Assembly: GCA_027306755.1 (NCBI GenBank)
Contig: DAHUZE010000085.1
Span: 1 to 50,871 of the forward strand
Source: Acidimicrobiaceae bacterium
GTDB lineage: Bacteria; Actinomycetota; Acidimicrobiia; Acidimicrobiales; RAAP-2
Reading direction: 5' to 3'
Length of the DNA: 50,871 bases
Within the stretch, counting starts at the first letter, position 1. The number at the start of each line of letters is the position of its first letter. The translations under genes and the position numbers were made by a program. Under the pieces are notes generated by a model. That model was not told where the DNA came from. It saw only the letters and a list, made by a program, of their open reading frames with translations, and searched no databases. Below are positions 10,031-16,955 of this stretch, one piece after another.

Positions 10031-10390
10031 GTGACACGCCCAGAGACCGGCACGGAATTCGGGGGCACGGATGCCGACGAGGCACAGGCCGCCGGCCAAG
10101 TGGTCCTGAAGCGTTGGCAGAGCACCCTCATCGCCGTGGGCAGCGTCGTCCTCGTCTACGGCCTCGCTGCGGGCGTGCTGTTCGGCGGAGGAGCGGTCAT
10201 TCACACGTTCATGCCCAAGCGGCACGTGGACATCTTCTACGCCTTCCACAGGTGGTGGGTGGTCGGCGTTCTTCTCGGGATCACGGTGCTATTGCTCCTC
10301 CCCCCACATCCGTGGGCGAAGCGGGCCATCGCACCGTTGTCCCGCGACCAACCGGTTCGAGCCGGGGGGACCGAGACGATGGCGACCTAG
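10031..10390 (+). CDS. Hypothetical two-TM membrane protein (119 aa)
   Basis: A 119-residue protein with an acidic N-terminus (TGTEFGGTDADEAQAAG) and two transmembrane helices: STLIAVGSVVLVYGLAAGVLFGGG (about 31-54) and WWVVGVLLGITVLLLLPP (about 74-91). The short loop between them contains HTFMPKRHVDIFYAFHR. The GTG start at 10031 has GGAGAG at 10021-10026. It is the first gene of the exported-protein cluster, 124 bases ahead of the next. No family is recognised. It is too small and lacks the Ser/Lys or Ser/His pattern of a SipW-type signal peptidase, so it is not called one. The gap 10391-10514 shows nothing beyond the next gene's ribosome site. Confidence 0.65.
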   Translation: MTRPETGTEFGGTDADEAQAAGQVVLKRWQSTLIAVGSVVLVYGLAAGVLFGGGAVIHTFMPKRHVDIFYAFHRWWVVGVLLGITVLLLLPPHPWAKRAIAPLSRDQPVRAGGTETMAT

Positions 10391-10514
10391 CCGCAGCCGT
10401 CTCGCACCAGGCCGGAACCGCTTCGGCCACGTGGGCTGCCGGGCGACCACGTCCGGAAGCTCACGCCACGCAGCACCAGCAGCAGCTCATCGGCAAACAA
10501 GGAGGGACCACGGA

Positions 10515-11537
10515 GTGAAACTTCCGAGCTTCAGAAAGAAGTACGTTGCGGGCGCACTGGCGGCCGGCCTCGTGATGGGGGCAGCGGGCATCGCCGCTGC
10601 CTACTTCGGCGTGACAGGTTCGGGGACGGCCACAGCCAAGACCGGGCAAGCCACCAACGTCACGATCAAGCCGGTGGGGGCGGGCTACGACAGCATCCTC
10701 TCGCCGAGCAGCCCCGACCCGTACAGCGCCAGCCAGTGCCTCACATGCGGCTACACACTCGGGGAGATCGGCGGCAAGGTCACGCTGACAATTCCACCGG
10801 GCGCAACATACCCGCAAACGTTCGCGCAGCTGACCTCCGTGACCGTCCCGCTCGTCAACTTCACACACACGGTGAGCTCGGAGACGGTGACGTTGCATCT
10901 CACAACAGGGCCGAACGGCTCCTACACGTTCACGAAGACAGCACCCATCGCACCAGGCACGTCGGCGACACAGGTTGTCACGACAGTCACGTTCACATTT
11001 GCGACGCAGGGCGTCTTCGTCAACAAGACGTTCGTCTACGGTGTCTCACTGTCGAATGGCAACGCAGGCGTGAACGTTGCACTCTCCAAAGCACCCGTTG
11101 ACGTGAGTGTCGGGGAATCGGTCACAAAGCAGCCGTGGACCAAGAAGAGCGGCACTTTCAAGAAGACAACACTGCTTGCGCCCTGGACAACATACATTCC
11201 TGCGGCGCGCTTCGGCACCGTCGGCGGGAAGATCGGCGCACTGTTCCCCGGTAACCCTGCCTCGCCCGTGGAGTACGCGGTAACAAACCCGGGCGTGACC
11301 GGCGCCCACCTCACAACCGTGTCCGTGGCCCTCGGAACGCTGCCTGGCACGTGTGCGACGCACACAACGTGGTTCCAGGTGTACGGCTCTCCGCACACGG
11401 TGGACAGGACGTACCCACCGGGGCTCACGGTTGTGGCGAACCCGGGGATCACAATCGCCATGCTCACACAGCCCGTCACACAGGACGCCTGTGCAGGAAT
11501 GGAGATTCCCCTCAACTTCAGCGGAGGTCACGCATAG
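10515..11537 (+). CDS. Exported Thr-rich protein with SipW/TasA-like signal region
   Basis: 340 residues. A basic N-terminus (KLPSFRKKY) leads into a hydrophobic helix and the stretch GIAAAYFGVTGSGTATAKTG. This resembles the SipW-cognate signal of TasA/camelysin-type proteins, where a small-residue helix is followed by A-Y/W-F and a Ser/Gly run. The mature part is Thr/Val/Gly-rich and beta-strand-like. Residues about 250-338 form a module shared with the next two genes, ending MLTQPVTQDACAGMEIPL. GTG 10515 follows GGAGGG at 10501-10506. Codon use is unusual: ACA for Thr is frequent, unlike neighbouring metabolic genes. It is probably a secreted or surface structural protein; the function is unknown. 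A strong hairpin lies 60 bases after its stop. Confidence 0.75.
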   Translation: MKLPSFRKKYVAGALAAGLVMGAAGIAAAYFGVTGSGTATAKTGQATNVTIKPVGAGYDSILSPSSPDPYSASQCLTCGYTLGEIGGKVTLTIPPGATYPQTFAQLTSVTVPLVNFTHTVSSETVTLHLTTGPNGSYTFTKTAPIAPGTSATQVVTTVTFTFATQGVFVNKTFVYGVSLSNGNAGVNVALSKAPVDVSVGESVTKQPWTKKSGTFKKTTLLAPWTTYIPAARFGTVGGKIGALFPGNPASPVEYAVTNPGVTGAHLTTVSVALGTLPGTCATHTTWFQVYGSPHTVDRTYPPGLTVVANPGITIAMLTQPVTQDACAGMEIPLNFSGGHA

Positions 11538-11573
11538 CGAAGCCGGAAGGGCAAGGGCTCGTACTTGCACGGA

Positions 11574-11667
11574 CCCTTGACGGCACTGGAAGTGCGACCG
11601 GACCGCGGAGCCAGGTGCTCCGCGGTCCGGTCCGTCCCCCGGCGTTGGCGCCCTTGACGGCGCTGGA
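11574..11667 (+). repeat. Pair of 17-bp direct repeats flanking a hairpin
   Basis: CCCTTGACGGCACTGGA at 11574-11590 recurs as CCCTTGACGGCGCTGGA at 11651-11667, one mismatch apart and 77 bases on. The two copies bracket the hairpin at 11597-11631. Each includes TTGACG, which resembles a -35 element, though no good -10 follows. Confidence 0.6.
11597..11631 (+). terminator. Strong hairpin, likely intrinsic terminator
   Basis: The arms ACCGGACCGCGGAGC and GCTCCGCGGTCCGGT are perfectly complementary over 15 bp around the 5-base loop CAGGT, 60 bases after the 10515-11537 stop. There is no T-tract (CCGTCCCCC follows). Such U-poor hairpins are commonly proposed as terminators in high-GC actinobacteria; an RNA-stability element is the alternative. 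Confidence 0.65.
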
Positions 11668-11853
11668 CGCCGGCCCGCGGAGCTGCCGGCATCCCGCAAA
11701 CCGGGCAACTGCGAGCGTCCCGCCCAGCCCCGCACAGGGTCCGGGTGCCGCAGGTGCCGGTGCCCGCACGATGTAGCGACCCATGGAGGAACGTGAGCCA
11801 GCTGAGAGCGGAGTCCCGGGGGCCGGCTGAGCCCCAGCGACCGGAGACCGCCG

Positions 11854-12450
11854 GTGCGCGCTGAGCACCGAGGCCGCGTGCGGGCGCTGGTCCGCCGTCC
11901 GCGGCTGTTGGTGGGTGCCGTCGTGCTGCTTCTTGCCGTCGGAGGCGCCGCGGTCGTCGGCTCGGTGACGGCCACTCCGGCGGCTCCACGGGTGCTGGCC
12001 GTCGCAGCTCGTGCAACGCTCCTCAGGTATCAGGGCCCGAGCGACAATGAACGGGGCGGAGACGACGGCGGCGGCGGGGTGCGCTTCAGCATCGCCGGCA
12101 ACGCCACAAGGGTCCTCTATCCGGGGACCACAAGCCCCATCGACCTCTCGTTCACGAACAAGTCCGGCACGCCCATCGACCTCGGCTCCGGTGCCGTCGG
12201 CATCAGGGTGACCTCACCCAATCCGAGATGCTCCGCGTCGGTGAACTTCAAGGTGGACCGCTCCCTCCTGGCCGCGGTGACCATCCCGCGGCATGCTGAG
12301 GACGTGTCGCTCGGGAGCCTCCGGGTCCCACCCGGTGCCTGGCCGGTCATCGAGATGCTGACAACCCACGTCACACAGGACGCCTGCGCTGACCTGACCC
12401 TCACGCTCCATTACTCGACGGGCGGGAGCGGCGGCGATGACGGGGGCTGA
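11854..12450 (+). CDS. Exported protein sharing the VTQDACA module
   Basis: 198 residues. A basic N-terminus (RVRALVRRPR) and one long hydrophobic segment (LLVGAVVLLLAVGGAAVVGSV, about 18-38) act as a signal or anchor. An Asp/Gly-rich stretch follows, then a module of about 95 residues beginning SPIDLSFTNKSG and ending MLTTHVTQDACADLTLTL. That ending matches the protein encoded at 10515-11537, and a 17-base DNA identity (GTCACACAGGACGCCTG) supports common ancestry. The mature part has two cysteines (PRCSAS and QDACA), so a disulfide is possible. GTG 11854 has GGAGA upstream. It overlaps the next gene by 14 bases. No enzyme motif is seen; a secreted structural partner is the best guess. Confidence 0.7.
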   Translation: MRAEHRGRVRALVRRPRLLVGAVVLLLAVGGAAVVGSVTATPAAPRVLAVAARATLLRYQGPSDNERGGDDGGGGVRFSIAGNATRVLYPGTTSPIDLSFTNKSGTPIDLGSGAVGIRVTSPNPRCSASVNFKVDRSLLAAVTIPRHAEDVSLGSLRVPPGAWPVIEMLTTHVTQDACADLTLTLHYSTGGSGGDDGG

Positions 12451-13120
12451 GGGGGTGGCCGTGGGGTCAGCACCGCGCCGGGGCCCGATGGGGACGACGA
12501 CGCTCTGGGCAGAGGGGGTGCTCCGCGACCGTGAGCGGGTCCTCGATGCCCGAGGCCAGTCCCCGTCTTCACGGCGTCACAGGAGGGCTGCCCACCGGCG
12601 CCCGCCGCGGCGCCTCGGAGCACTCCGGGCCACGCCGATCCTCCTCGTTGCCGCGGCACTCGGCGCCGGCGCTTCGGCGGGCACCGCCTACGCCTACTTC
12701 GGCACGACAGGCTCGGGCGCAGGGCAGGCGCACACGGGAACCCTCCTGCCCCTCGTCGTCGAGCACGCCAGCGGAACCGTGGCCACCAAGCTGTTCCCCG
12801 GCGGGGCAGGCACACTGGTGCTCGAGGTCACAAACCCCAACGCGTCGGCAGTGACGATCGTCGGCGTCGCTCAGGACGGACTGGTAACCGTGGTGGGCGG
12901 CGGACCGGGTTGCACGAGTGGTACGGCCGGTACGCCGGGGACGTCGGACGTGGCGGTGACGGGGAACGTGGTGACGGGCCTTTCCCTACCGGTTGCAAGA
13001 GGACCTTCGGTGCACACCACCCTGGTGGTCCCTGATGGCGCCACGATGAGCATGAGCTCCAACACGACATGCCAGGGCGCGTCGTTCCACATCCCGGTGT
13101 CCGTGACGGTGCACCTGTGA
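12437..13120 (+). CDS. Exported protein with SipW/TasA-like signal (AYAYFGTTGSG)
   Basis: 227 residues as called. A long basic, Arg-rich N-terminus (about 65 residues, possibly over-extended) precedes the helix TPILLVAAALGAGASAGTA and then YAYFGTTGSGAGQAHTG, closely like the 10515 protein's AYFGVTGSGTATAKTG. The mature region, LVLEVTNPNASAVTIVGV to SVTVHL, is a single beta-rich domain related to the two upstream proteins, with cysteines at GPGCTSG and NTTCQGA in place of PRC/QDAC. ATG 12437 lies within the previous gene; later in-frame starts (ATG 12488, GTG 12530) are possible and would shorten the tail before the helix. Probably secreted. Its stop overlaps the next gene (GTGA). Confidence 0.7.
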   Translation: MTGAEGVAVGSAPRRGPMGTTTLWAEGVLRDRERVLDARGQSPSSRRHRRAAHRRPPRRLGALRATPILLVAAALGAGASAGTAYAYFGTTGSGAGQAHTGTLLPLVVEHASGTVATKLFPGGAGTLVLEVTNPNASAVTIVGVAQDGLVTVVGGGPGCTSGTAGTPGTSDVAVTGNVVTGLSLPVARGPSVHTTLVVPDGATMSMSSNTTCQGASFHIPVSVTVHL

Positions 13121-14481
13121 TCGGCTCGCCTCTTCGGGGCAAGATGGGGCGGACCGAGATCCGTGCCCGGCACGCGCGGCGCAGGGCGGGACGCCGTCGG
13201 ATCGTCCACGTCCTCCTCATCGCAGTCGGGTTCCTCTTTGCTTCCTCGAGTGCAGCGTTCGCATTCTTCTCCATCTCCTCGGCTGGGACATATGGCCTGG
13301 GGGTGGCCGGGGCGCTTGCAGCGCCCACGGGGCTGTCCGCGAAGGTTCAGCTCGCATGTCCGCAGGACGTCGGCGACGATCCCTCGAGTGGTGGAGCGCC
13401 GAGCGGAGGCACCGCGGGCGGATCCTCCACGGGGTCGCTGCAGAGCAGCGGTGCCCACGATGGCGGCGGCGGATGTGAGACAACATCGGGAACATCCAAG
13501 AAGTGCAAGCCTTCGGGCGGTGGTGCTGGAAGTGCCGACGGCAACTGTGGCCGGACACAGGGGCCCTCCAAGCCCGGCTCCGAGCCCAGCATGCAGGCGG
13601 GAACCAGCTCGCGGAACGACCGCGGCGGATCGGGTGGCGTGTCCGGCCGGTGCCGGCCTCGTACCTCCCCCTCCAATGGGGAGCTCCAGAAGTCGCCGCA
13701 CCGCACCGTCGGGACAACGGGGGCACACTCGTTGGACAAAGGGGGCACGGGCAAGAACTGCAAGACAGCCGGCGGGACACCCACACCGTGCACCAGCCAG
13801 ACCACAGGCACGGCCAAGCCGGGCTCCCACGCCAGCGGCAGCCAGACCACAGGGTGCAAGACAGCCGGCGGGACAGGCGACACCGACCAGCCGGAGGCGA
13901 CCGTCGTCCTGACGTGGACGCCCCCAACGAACCCACCAGGTACGACCTGGCTCGTGAAGGAGACAGGAGCTGCCTCGGGTTCGGGCTCCTGCTTCACGAC
14001 AAGCCCGTCGCCCCTGTGCACGGTGACCGGCCTCTCCCCCTCCAGCTCCTATACGTTCGTGCTGACGTACACGCTCGGGAGCTGGTCCGCGACGTCCAAT
14101 ACCGCCAGAGTGGCGGCGACAGTTGCCCCGAAGACGGCGCCCGCCGGCGCCAGCACGGCAGCTCCGCCGCCTGTGCCGATGGTCCCCAGCGTGTCCGGGC
14201 TGGCCCCTGCCACCGGCTCCACGGCAGGGGGAACGTCGGTGACGATCACGGGTGAAGCGTTTACGGCCACATCGACGGTCAAGTTCGGCACAGCGGCCGC
14301 CACCGGCGTGACCGTCGAGGGGACGACCACGATCGTAGTCACCGTTCCGGCTCACGTTCCGGGCCCGGTTCCGGTCGTGGTCTCTACGGCCGGCGGGTTC
14401 CCCACGTCGGTGCCGGCCGGCACCTTCACGTACGCGACACCGCCCACGGTTCCGAACGGCCCGGCTGCCGGCTCTTCTTGA
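13117..14481 (+). CDS. Exported multidomain protein: Cys/Gly-rich stalk, FnIII and IPT/TIG domains
   Basis: 454 residues. A basic N-terminus and hydrophobic helix (IVHVLLIAVGFLFASSSAAFAFF) form the signal. Residues about 85-260 are Gly/Ser/Thr-rich low complexity with regularly placed cysteines and a repeated CKTAGGT element. A fibronectin type III-like domain follows (TVVLTWTPPTNPPGTTW to LSPSSSYTFVLTYT), then an IPT/TIG domain (VSGLAPATGSTAGGTSVTI to TFTYA). Both are typical of extracellular binding or adhesion proteins. GTG 13117 overlaps the previous stop (GTGA); ATG 13144 is the alternative. It is last in the cluster and stops 17 bases from the convergent response regulator. It is probably a surface adhesin or cap protein of the system. 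Confidence 0.75.
   Translation: MIGSPLRGKMGRTEIRARHARRRAGRRRIVHVLLIAVGFLFASSSAAFAFFSISSAGTYGLGVAGALAAPTGLSAKVQLACPQDVGDDPSSGGAPSGGTAGGSSTGSLQSSGAHDGGGGCETTSGTSKKCKPSGGGAGSADGNCGRTQGPSKPGSEPSMQAGTSSRNDRGGSGGVSGRCRPRTSPSNGELQKSPHRTVGTTGAHSLDKGGTGKNCKTAGGTPTPCTSQTTGTAKPGSHASGSQTTGCKTAGGTGDTDQPEATVVLTWTPPTNPPGTTWLVKETGAASGSGSCFTTSPSPLCTVTGLSPSSSYTFVLTYTLGSWSATSNTARVAATVAPKTAPAGASTAAPPPVPMVPSVSGLAPATGSTAGGTSVTITGEAFTATSTVKFGTAAATGVTVEGTTTIVVTVPAHVPGPVPVVVSTAGGFPTSVPAGTFTYATPPTVPNGPAAGSS
13759..13875 (+). repeat. Internal direct repeats in the Cys-rich stalk
   Basis: TGCAAGACAGCCGGCGGGAC (encoding CKTAGGT) occurs at 13759 and again at 13855, 96 bases (32 codons) apart. CAGCCAGACCACAGG (SQTTG) occurs at 13794 and 13839. 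They lie inside the stalk of the FnIII/IPT protein and indicate recent duplication of Cys-containing units. Confidence 0.7.
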
Positions 14482-14498
14482 CTTCGGTGCGGCGGGGC

Positions 14499-15230
14499 TC
14501 AGTCCCGCGTCATCGCTGAAGTGTCAATCGGGCGGCGAAGCGGCGCCGGTGCTGGCCCGAGTTGTCCGGACCATCCGACCCGCAGTGCCATGGCGACTGC
14601 GCTCAGTTGGCTGGAGACGCCCAACTTCGACAGGATGCAGCGCACCTGGCTGCGCACAGTCGCCTCGGCCACCCCGCTGGAGACGGCGATCGCCTTGACC
14701 GGGCACCCATCCATGAGCGCCTGCAGCACGGCGGCCTCCCGCTGGGTCAGCCGGCTGAAGGGGGTCATCGCGGCATCAGTGCTGGTCTGCCACTGTCGCC
14801 AGACGTCGATGAGCCGGTAGCGGTCCGCCCGAGGCACTGCCTGCTCACCGCGCGCCACCTCTGCCACGGTGCCGAGCAGGCTGTCAAGTGGCTCGGCCTT
14901 GGAGATGCACGCCGCAGCACCGCGGCTGTAACACCGACCCGCCACCACGTCGTTCAGCGTGGCCGTGACGATGATGACCGGCACGTGTGCCGCGGTCGCA
15001 ACGTCGAGGAGGGGTTCCCCGCTCCCGATCGTTCCGAGGTCCCGGTCGACGATGGCGACGTCGGGGCGGATCTCGACCATGCGGGTGGCCACGTCGGCGA
15101 GGCTGGTCAGCGCCGGGGTATCCACGCCGAAGTGCCGGTGCCGGAGTGCCATCGCGAGAGACGCGGTGAAGAGGCGGTGGTCGTCCACCAGCATCACCCT
15201 CGTCATGTCCTGACCCCCGGGGGCGCTCAC
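14499..15230 (-). CDS. NarL/LuxR-family response regulator
   Basis: 243 residues. The receiver domain starts RVMLVDDHRLFTASL and has the phosphoacceptor Asp in IVDRDLG (D62) and the conserved Lys in CISKAEP. The C-terminal LuxR-type helix-turn-helix is SRLTQREAAVLQALMDG to EATVRSQVRCILSKLGVSS. The usual 'VKxHxxxIxxKL' is VRSQVRCILSKL here, still typical. It is a DNA-binding transcription factor activated by the kinase whose gene precedes it. The GTG start at 15230 overlaps the kinase stop (GTGA). It is convergent with the exported-protein cluster, which makes that cluster a candidate target, though only position supports this. Confidence 0.9.
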   Translation of the reverse strand: MSAPGGQDMTRVMLVDDHRLFTASLAMALRHRHFGVDTPALTSLADVATRMVEIRPDVAIVDRDLGTIGSGEPLLDVATAAHVPVIIVTATLNDVVAGRCYSRGAAACISKAEPLDSLLGTVAEVARGEQAVPRADRYRLIDVWRQWQTSTDAAMTPFSRLTQREAAVLQALMDGCPVKAIAVSSGVAEATVRSQVRCILSKLGVSSQLSAVAMALRVGWSGQLGPAPAPLRRPIDTSAMTRD

Positions 15231-16813
15231 GACGACGGCGCCAAGCGGGCCGGCAGAACCGGGGACGACGATGGCACTGCGCTCGCGCCGTCGAGGACCC
15301 TGACCGGCGCCGGGAGGGCGACCACCATGCGGCAGCCGGTGCTGGCAGCGGGCGCAAGCGTGATGGTGCCACCCATGGCGGTCACGAGGGTGCGAGCCAC
15401 GTACAGGCCCAGGCCGTTGCCAGCCGTGCCGGCGCTGTTCAGGCCGCGTCTTGCAGCTTCGAAGACGAGGGAGCGCTCCGGGATCGCGATTCCCGGCCCG
15501 CAGTCGTGGATGGAGATCTCCACCATGTCGGCGCGTCGTTCGGCAGTCAGGGTGACGGCCGCTCCTGGAGCATAGAGCCGGGCGTTGGTGAGGAGATTCT
15601 GGACGACGCGGCCCAGCGAAGGTGCGTCAGCCACCACCGTGCGGGTGCGCAGCCGGAGGGCAACCGAACCTCCGAGGGAACGTTCCGCGGCAACGATGGG
15701 TCCGAGCGTTGCCGCAAGGTCCACCTCGCCGATCTTGAGCTGGCGATCGGGATAGCACATGGCATGCAACCGGGCCAGCTCCGCCGTGATGGCGCTCCCC
15801 AGCTCGTGCTCTGTGGGGGGGGCGGCGCCGTTGACGTCGTGTCGCACCGCATCGGCCGCCTGCAGCCCGGCCACCGCGTTGCGGAGGTCATGGAGCCAGT
15901 GCTCGAGAGCGTGACGATCGCGGGCGGTCTGGTAGACGGAGGCTGTCAGTGCGAGCTGGAGGCGCCGCTGCGCCCGGTCCTCCCACGCGAGGATCTGCTG
16001 GACCCGGTAGATGCTTGTCCCGAGCAGGACCGTGGCGGCCGCGAACACGCACGCGGAGGTCACGACGGCCGATGCCCACCGCCCCGGCGAGATCGCGTTG
16101 ACGCCGACGCTCGCGGCCAGCAGAGCCGCAGTGCAGAAGGCCCACGGCGGGACTCCGGGGCGCTGGCGACGCGCCGCGCAGAAGGAGAGGACCCCGATCG
16201 TCACCCAGATGAGCGCCGACACGCCTCCGAGGCAGGCCGCGGCCGGCCTCCCCGTCAGCCATGGTGGGAGCAACCCGTTGTCCTGCGTGGCGCCGAGGAG
16301 TCCCATGCCGGCCAGGCCGGCGCCGAGGGTGACCGCCAGGATCAGGAAGGGGCGCAGGCCGGCGTTCACTTCCTGGTCGGCCAAGCCCTTCCAGATGAGG
16401 GATCCGACCAGTGCCGTCCAGAGCAGGCTGCCGGCCGGACGGACTGCGGGCTCGGACGCGAAGCCCCACGCGAAGAGGCCGTCGCACGCGACGATCATCA
16501 CGCCGAGAACGACCAGCGCCGCGCCGACCCATCCGAAGATGGCTCTTCCGGTCACCTTCCAGGCGACGAGCCGTGATCCGCCGGCCACGGCGTAGCCCAG
16601 GCCGGCGGCAACCGCCGCGTAGGTGGCCACGTCGGCCCCGCTCGGATGCCGCGGTACGAGGATCAGAGCGGGGGCCAGGGCGACGACGCTCACGACGGCG
16701 GCCAGGCCGAGCACGTGCGGGAGCGAAGGGCACGCGAAGAGCCCTTCGTTGCGCGCTCGACGGTCCGGTCCGCGGTACGGACCGCCCGCCTCCCCCTGGA
16801 GGACCACTGTCAC
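15227..16813 (-). CDS. Membrane sensor histidine kinase
   Basis: 528 residues. Roughly eight hydrophobic segments span residues about 35-265 (for example VLGLAAVVSVVALAPALILV and ACLGGVSALIWVTIGVLSF), with no large extracellular domain, so sensing is probably within the membrane. The kinase core has the H-box HWLHDLRNAVAGLQ (H308), the N-box NLLTNARLYAPG, G1 DCGPGI and G2 GNGLGLYVA, and an HATPase fold. It phosphorylates the response regulator encoded just downstream. GTG 16813 has GGAAGGGG immediately upstream. A GCCAGT/ACTGGC inverted repeat lies 73 bases ahead of the start. The HDLRN motif is the NarL-partner type. Confidence 0.9.
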   Translation of the reverse strand: MTVVLQGEAGGPYRGPDRRARNEGLFACPSLPHVLGLAAVVSVVALAPALILVPRHPSGADVATYAAVAAGLGYAVAGGSRLVAWKVTGRAIFGWVGAALVVLGVMIVACDGLFAWGFASEPAVRPAGSLLWTALVGSLIWKGLADQEVNAGLRPFLILAVTLGAGLAGMGLLGATQDNGLLPPWLTGRPAAACLGGVSALIWVTIGVLSFCAARRQRPGVPPWAFCTAALLAASVGVNAISPGRWASAVVTSACVFAAATVLLGTSIYRVQQILAWEDRAQRRLQLALTASVYQTARDRHALEHWLHDLRNAVAGLQAADAVRHDVNGAAPPTEHELGSAITAELARLHAMCYPDRQLKIGEVDLAATLGPIVAAERSLGGSVALRLRTRTVVADAPSLGRVVQNLLTNARLYAPGAAVTLTAERRADMVEISIHDCGPGIAIPERSLVFEAARRGLNSAGTAGNGLGLYVARTLVTAMGGTITLAPAASTGCRMVVALPAPVRVLDGASAVPSSSPVLPARLAPSS

Positions 16814-16885
16814 CCCCTTCCGACGATGGCCGGATGACGAGGTTCCTGCCGTTTCAGCGAAAATGTACCGAATGCACCGTTTGGC

Positions 16886-16900
16886 CGCCAGTGGTACTGG
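16886..16900. promoter_or_regulatory. Inverted repeat upstream of the histidine kinase gene
   Basis: GCCAGTGGTACTGGC has perfect 6-bp arms around 3 bases in the 142-bp gap between the acyl-CoA ligase stop and the kinase start. On the minus strand a weak -10-like TACATT (16861-16866) lies downstream of it, so the repeat would sit near the -35 of the kinase promoter. It is a candidate operator; the promoter itself is weakly supported. Confidence 0.35.
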
Positions 16901-16955
16901 CCGCCGCGGGCGGACAGGGGCGCTGGCCAGGGGAAATGCGCAGAGCTCGTGTCGG

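Larger units (their letters stand above)
11538..11853. other. 316-bp gap between surface-protein genes
   Basis: No convincing gene is seen here. The gap holds the 15-bp-stem hairpin at 11597-11631 and two direct repeats that flank it (11574-11590 and 11651-11667). It must also carry any separate promoter for the next three genes, but no clear consensus was found. The short open frames here are atypical and lack ribosome sites. Confidence 0.5.
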
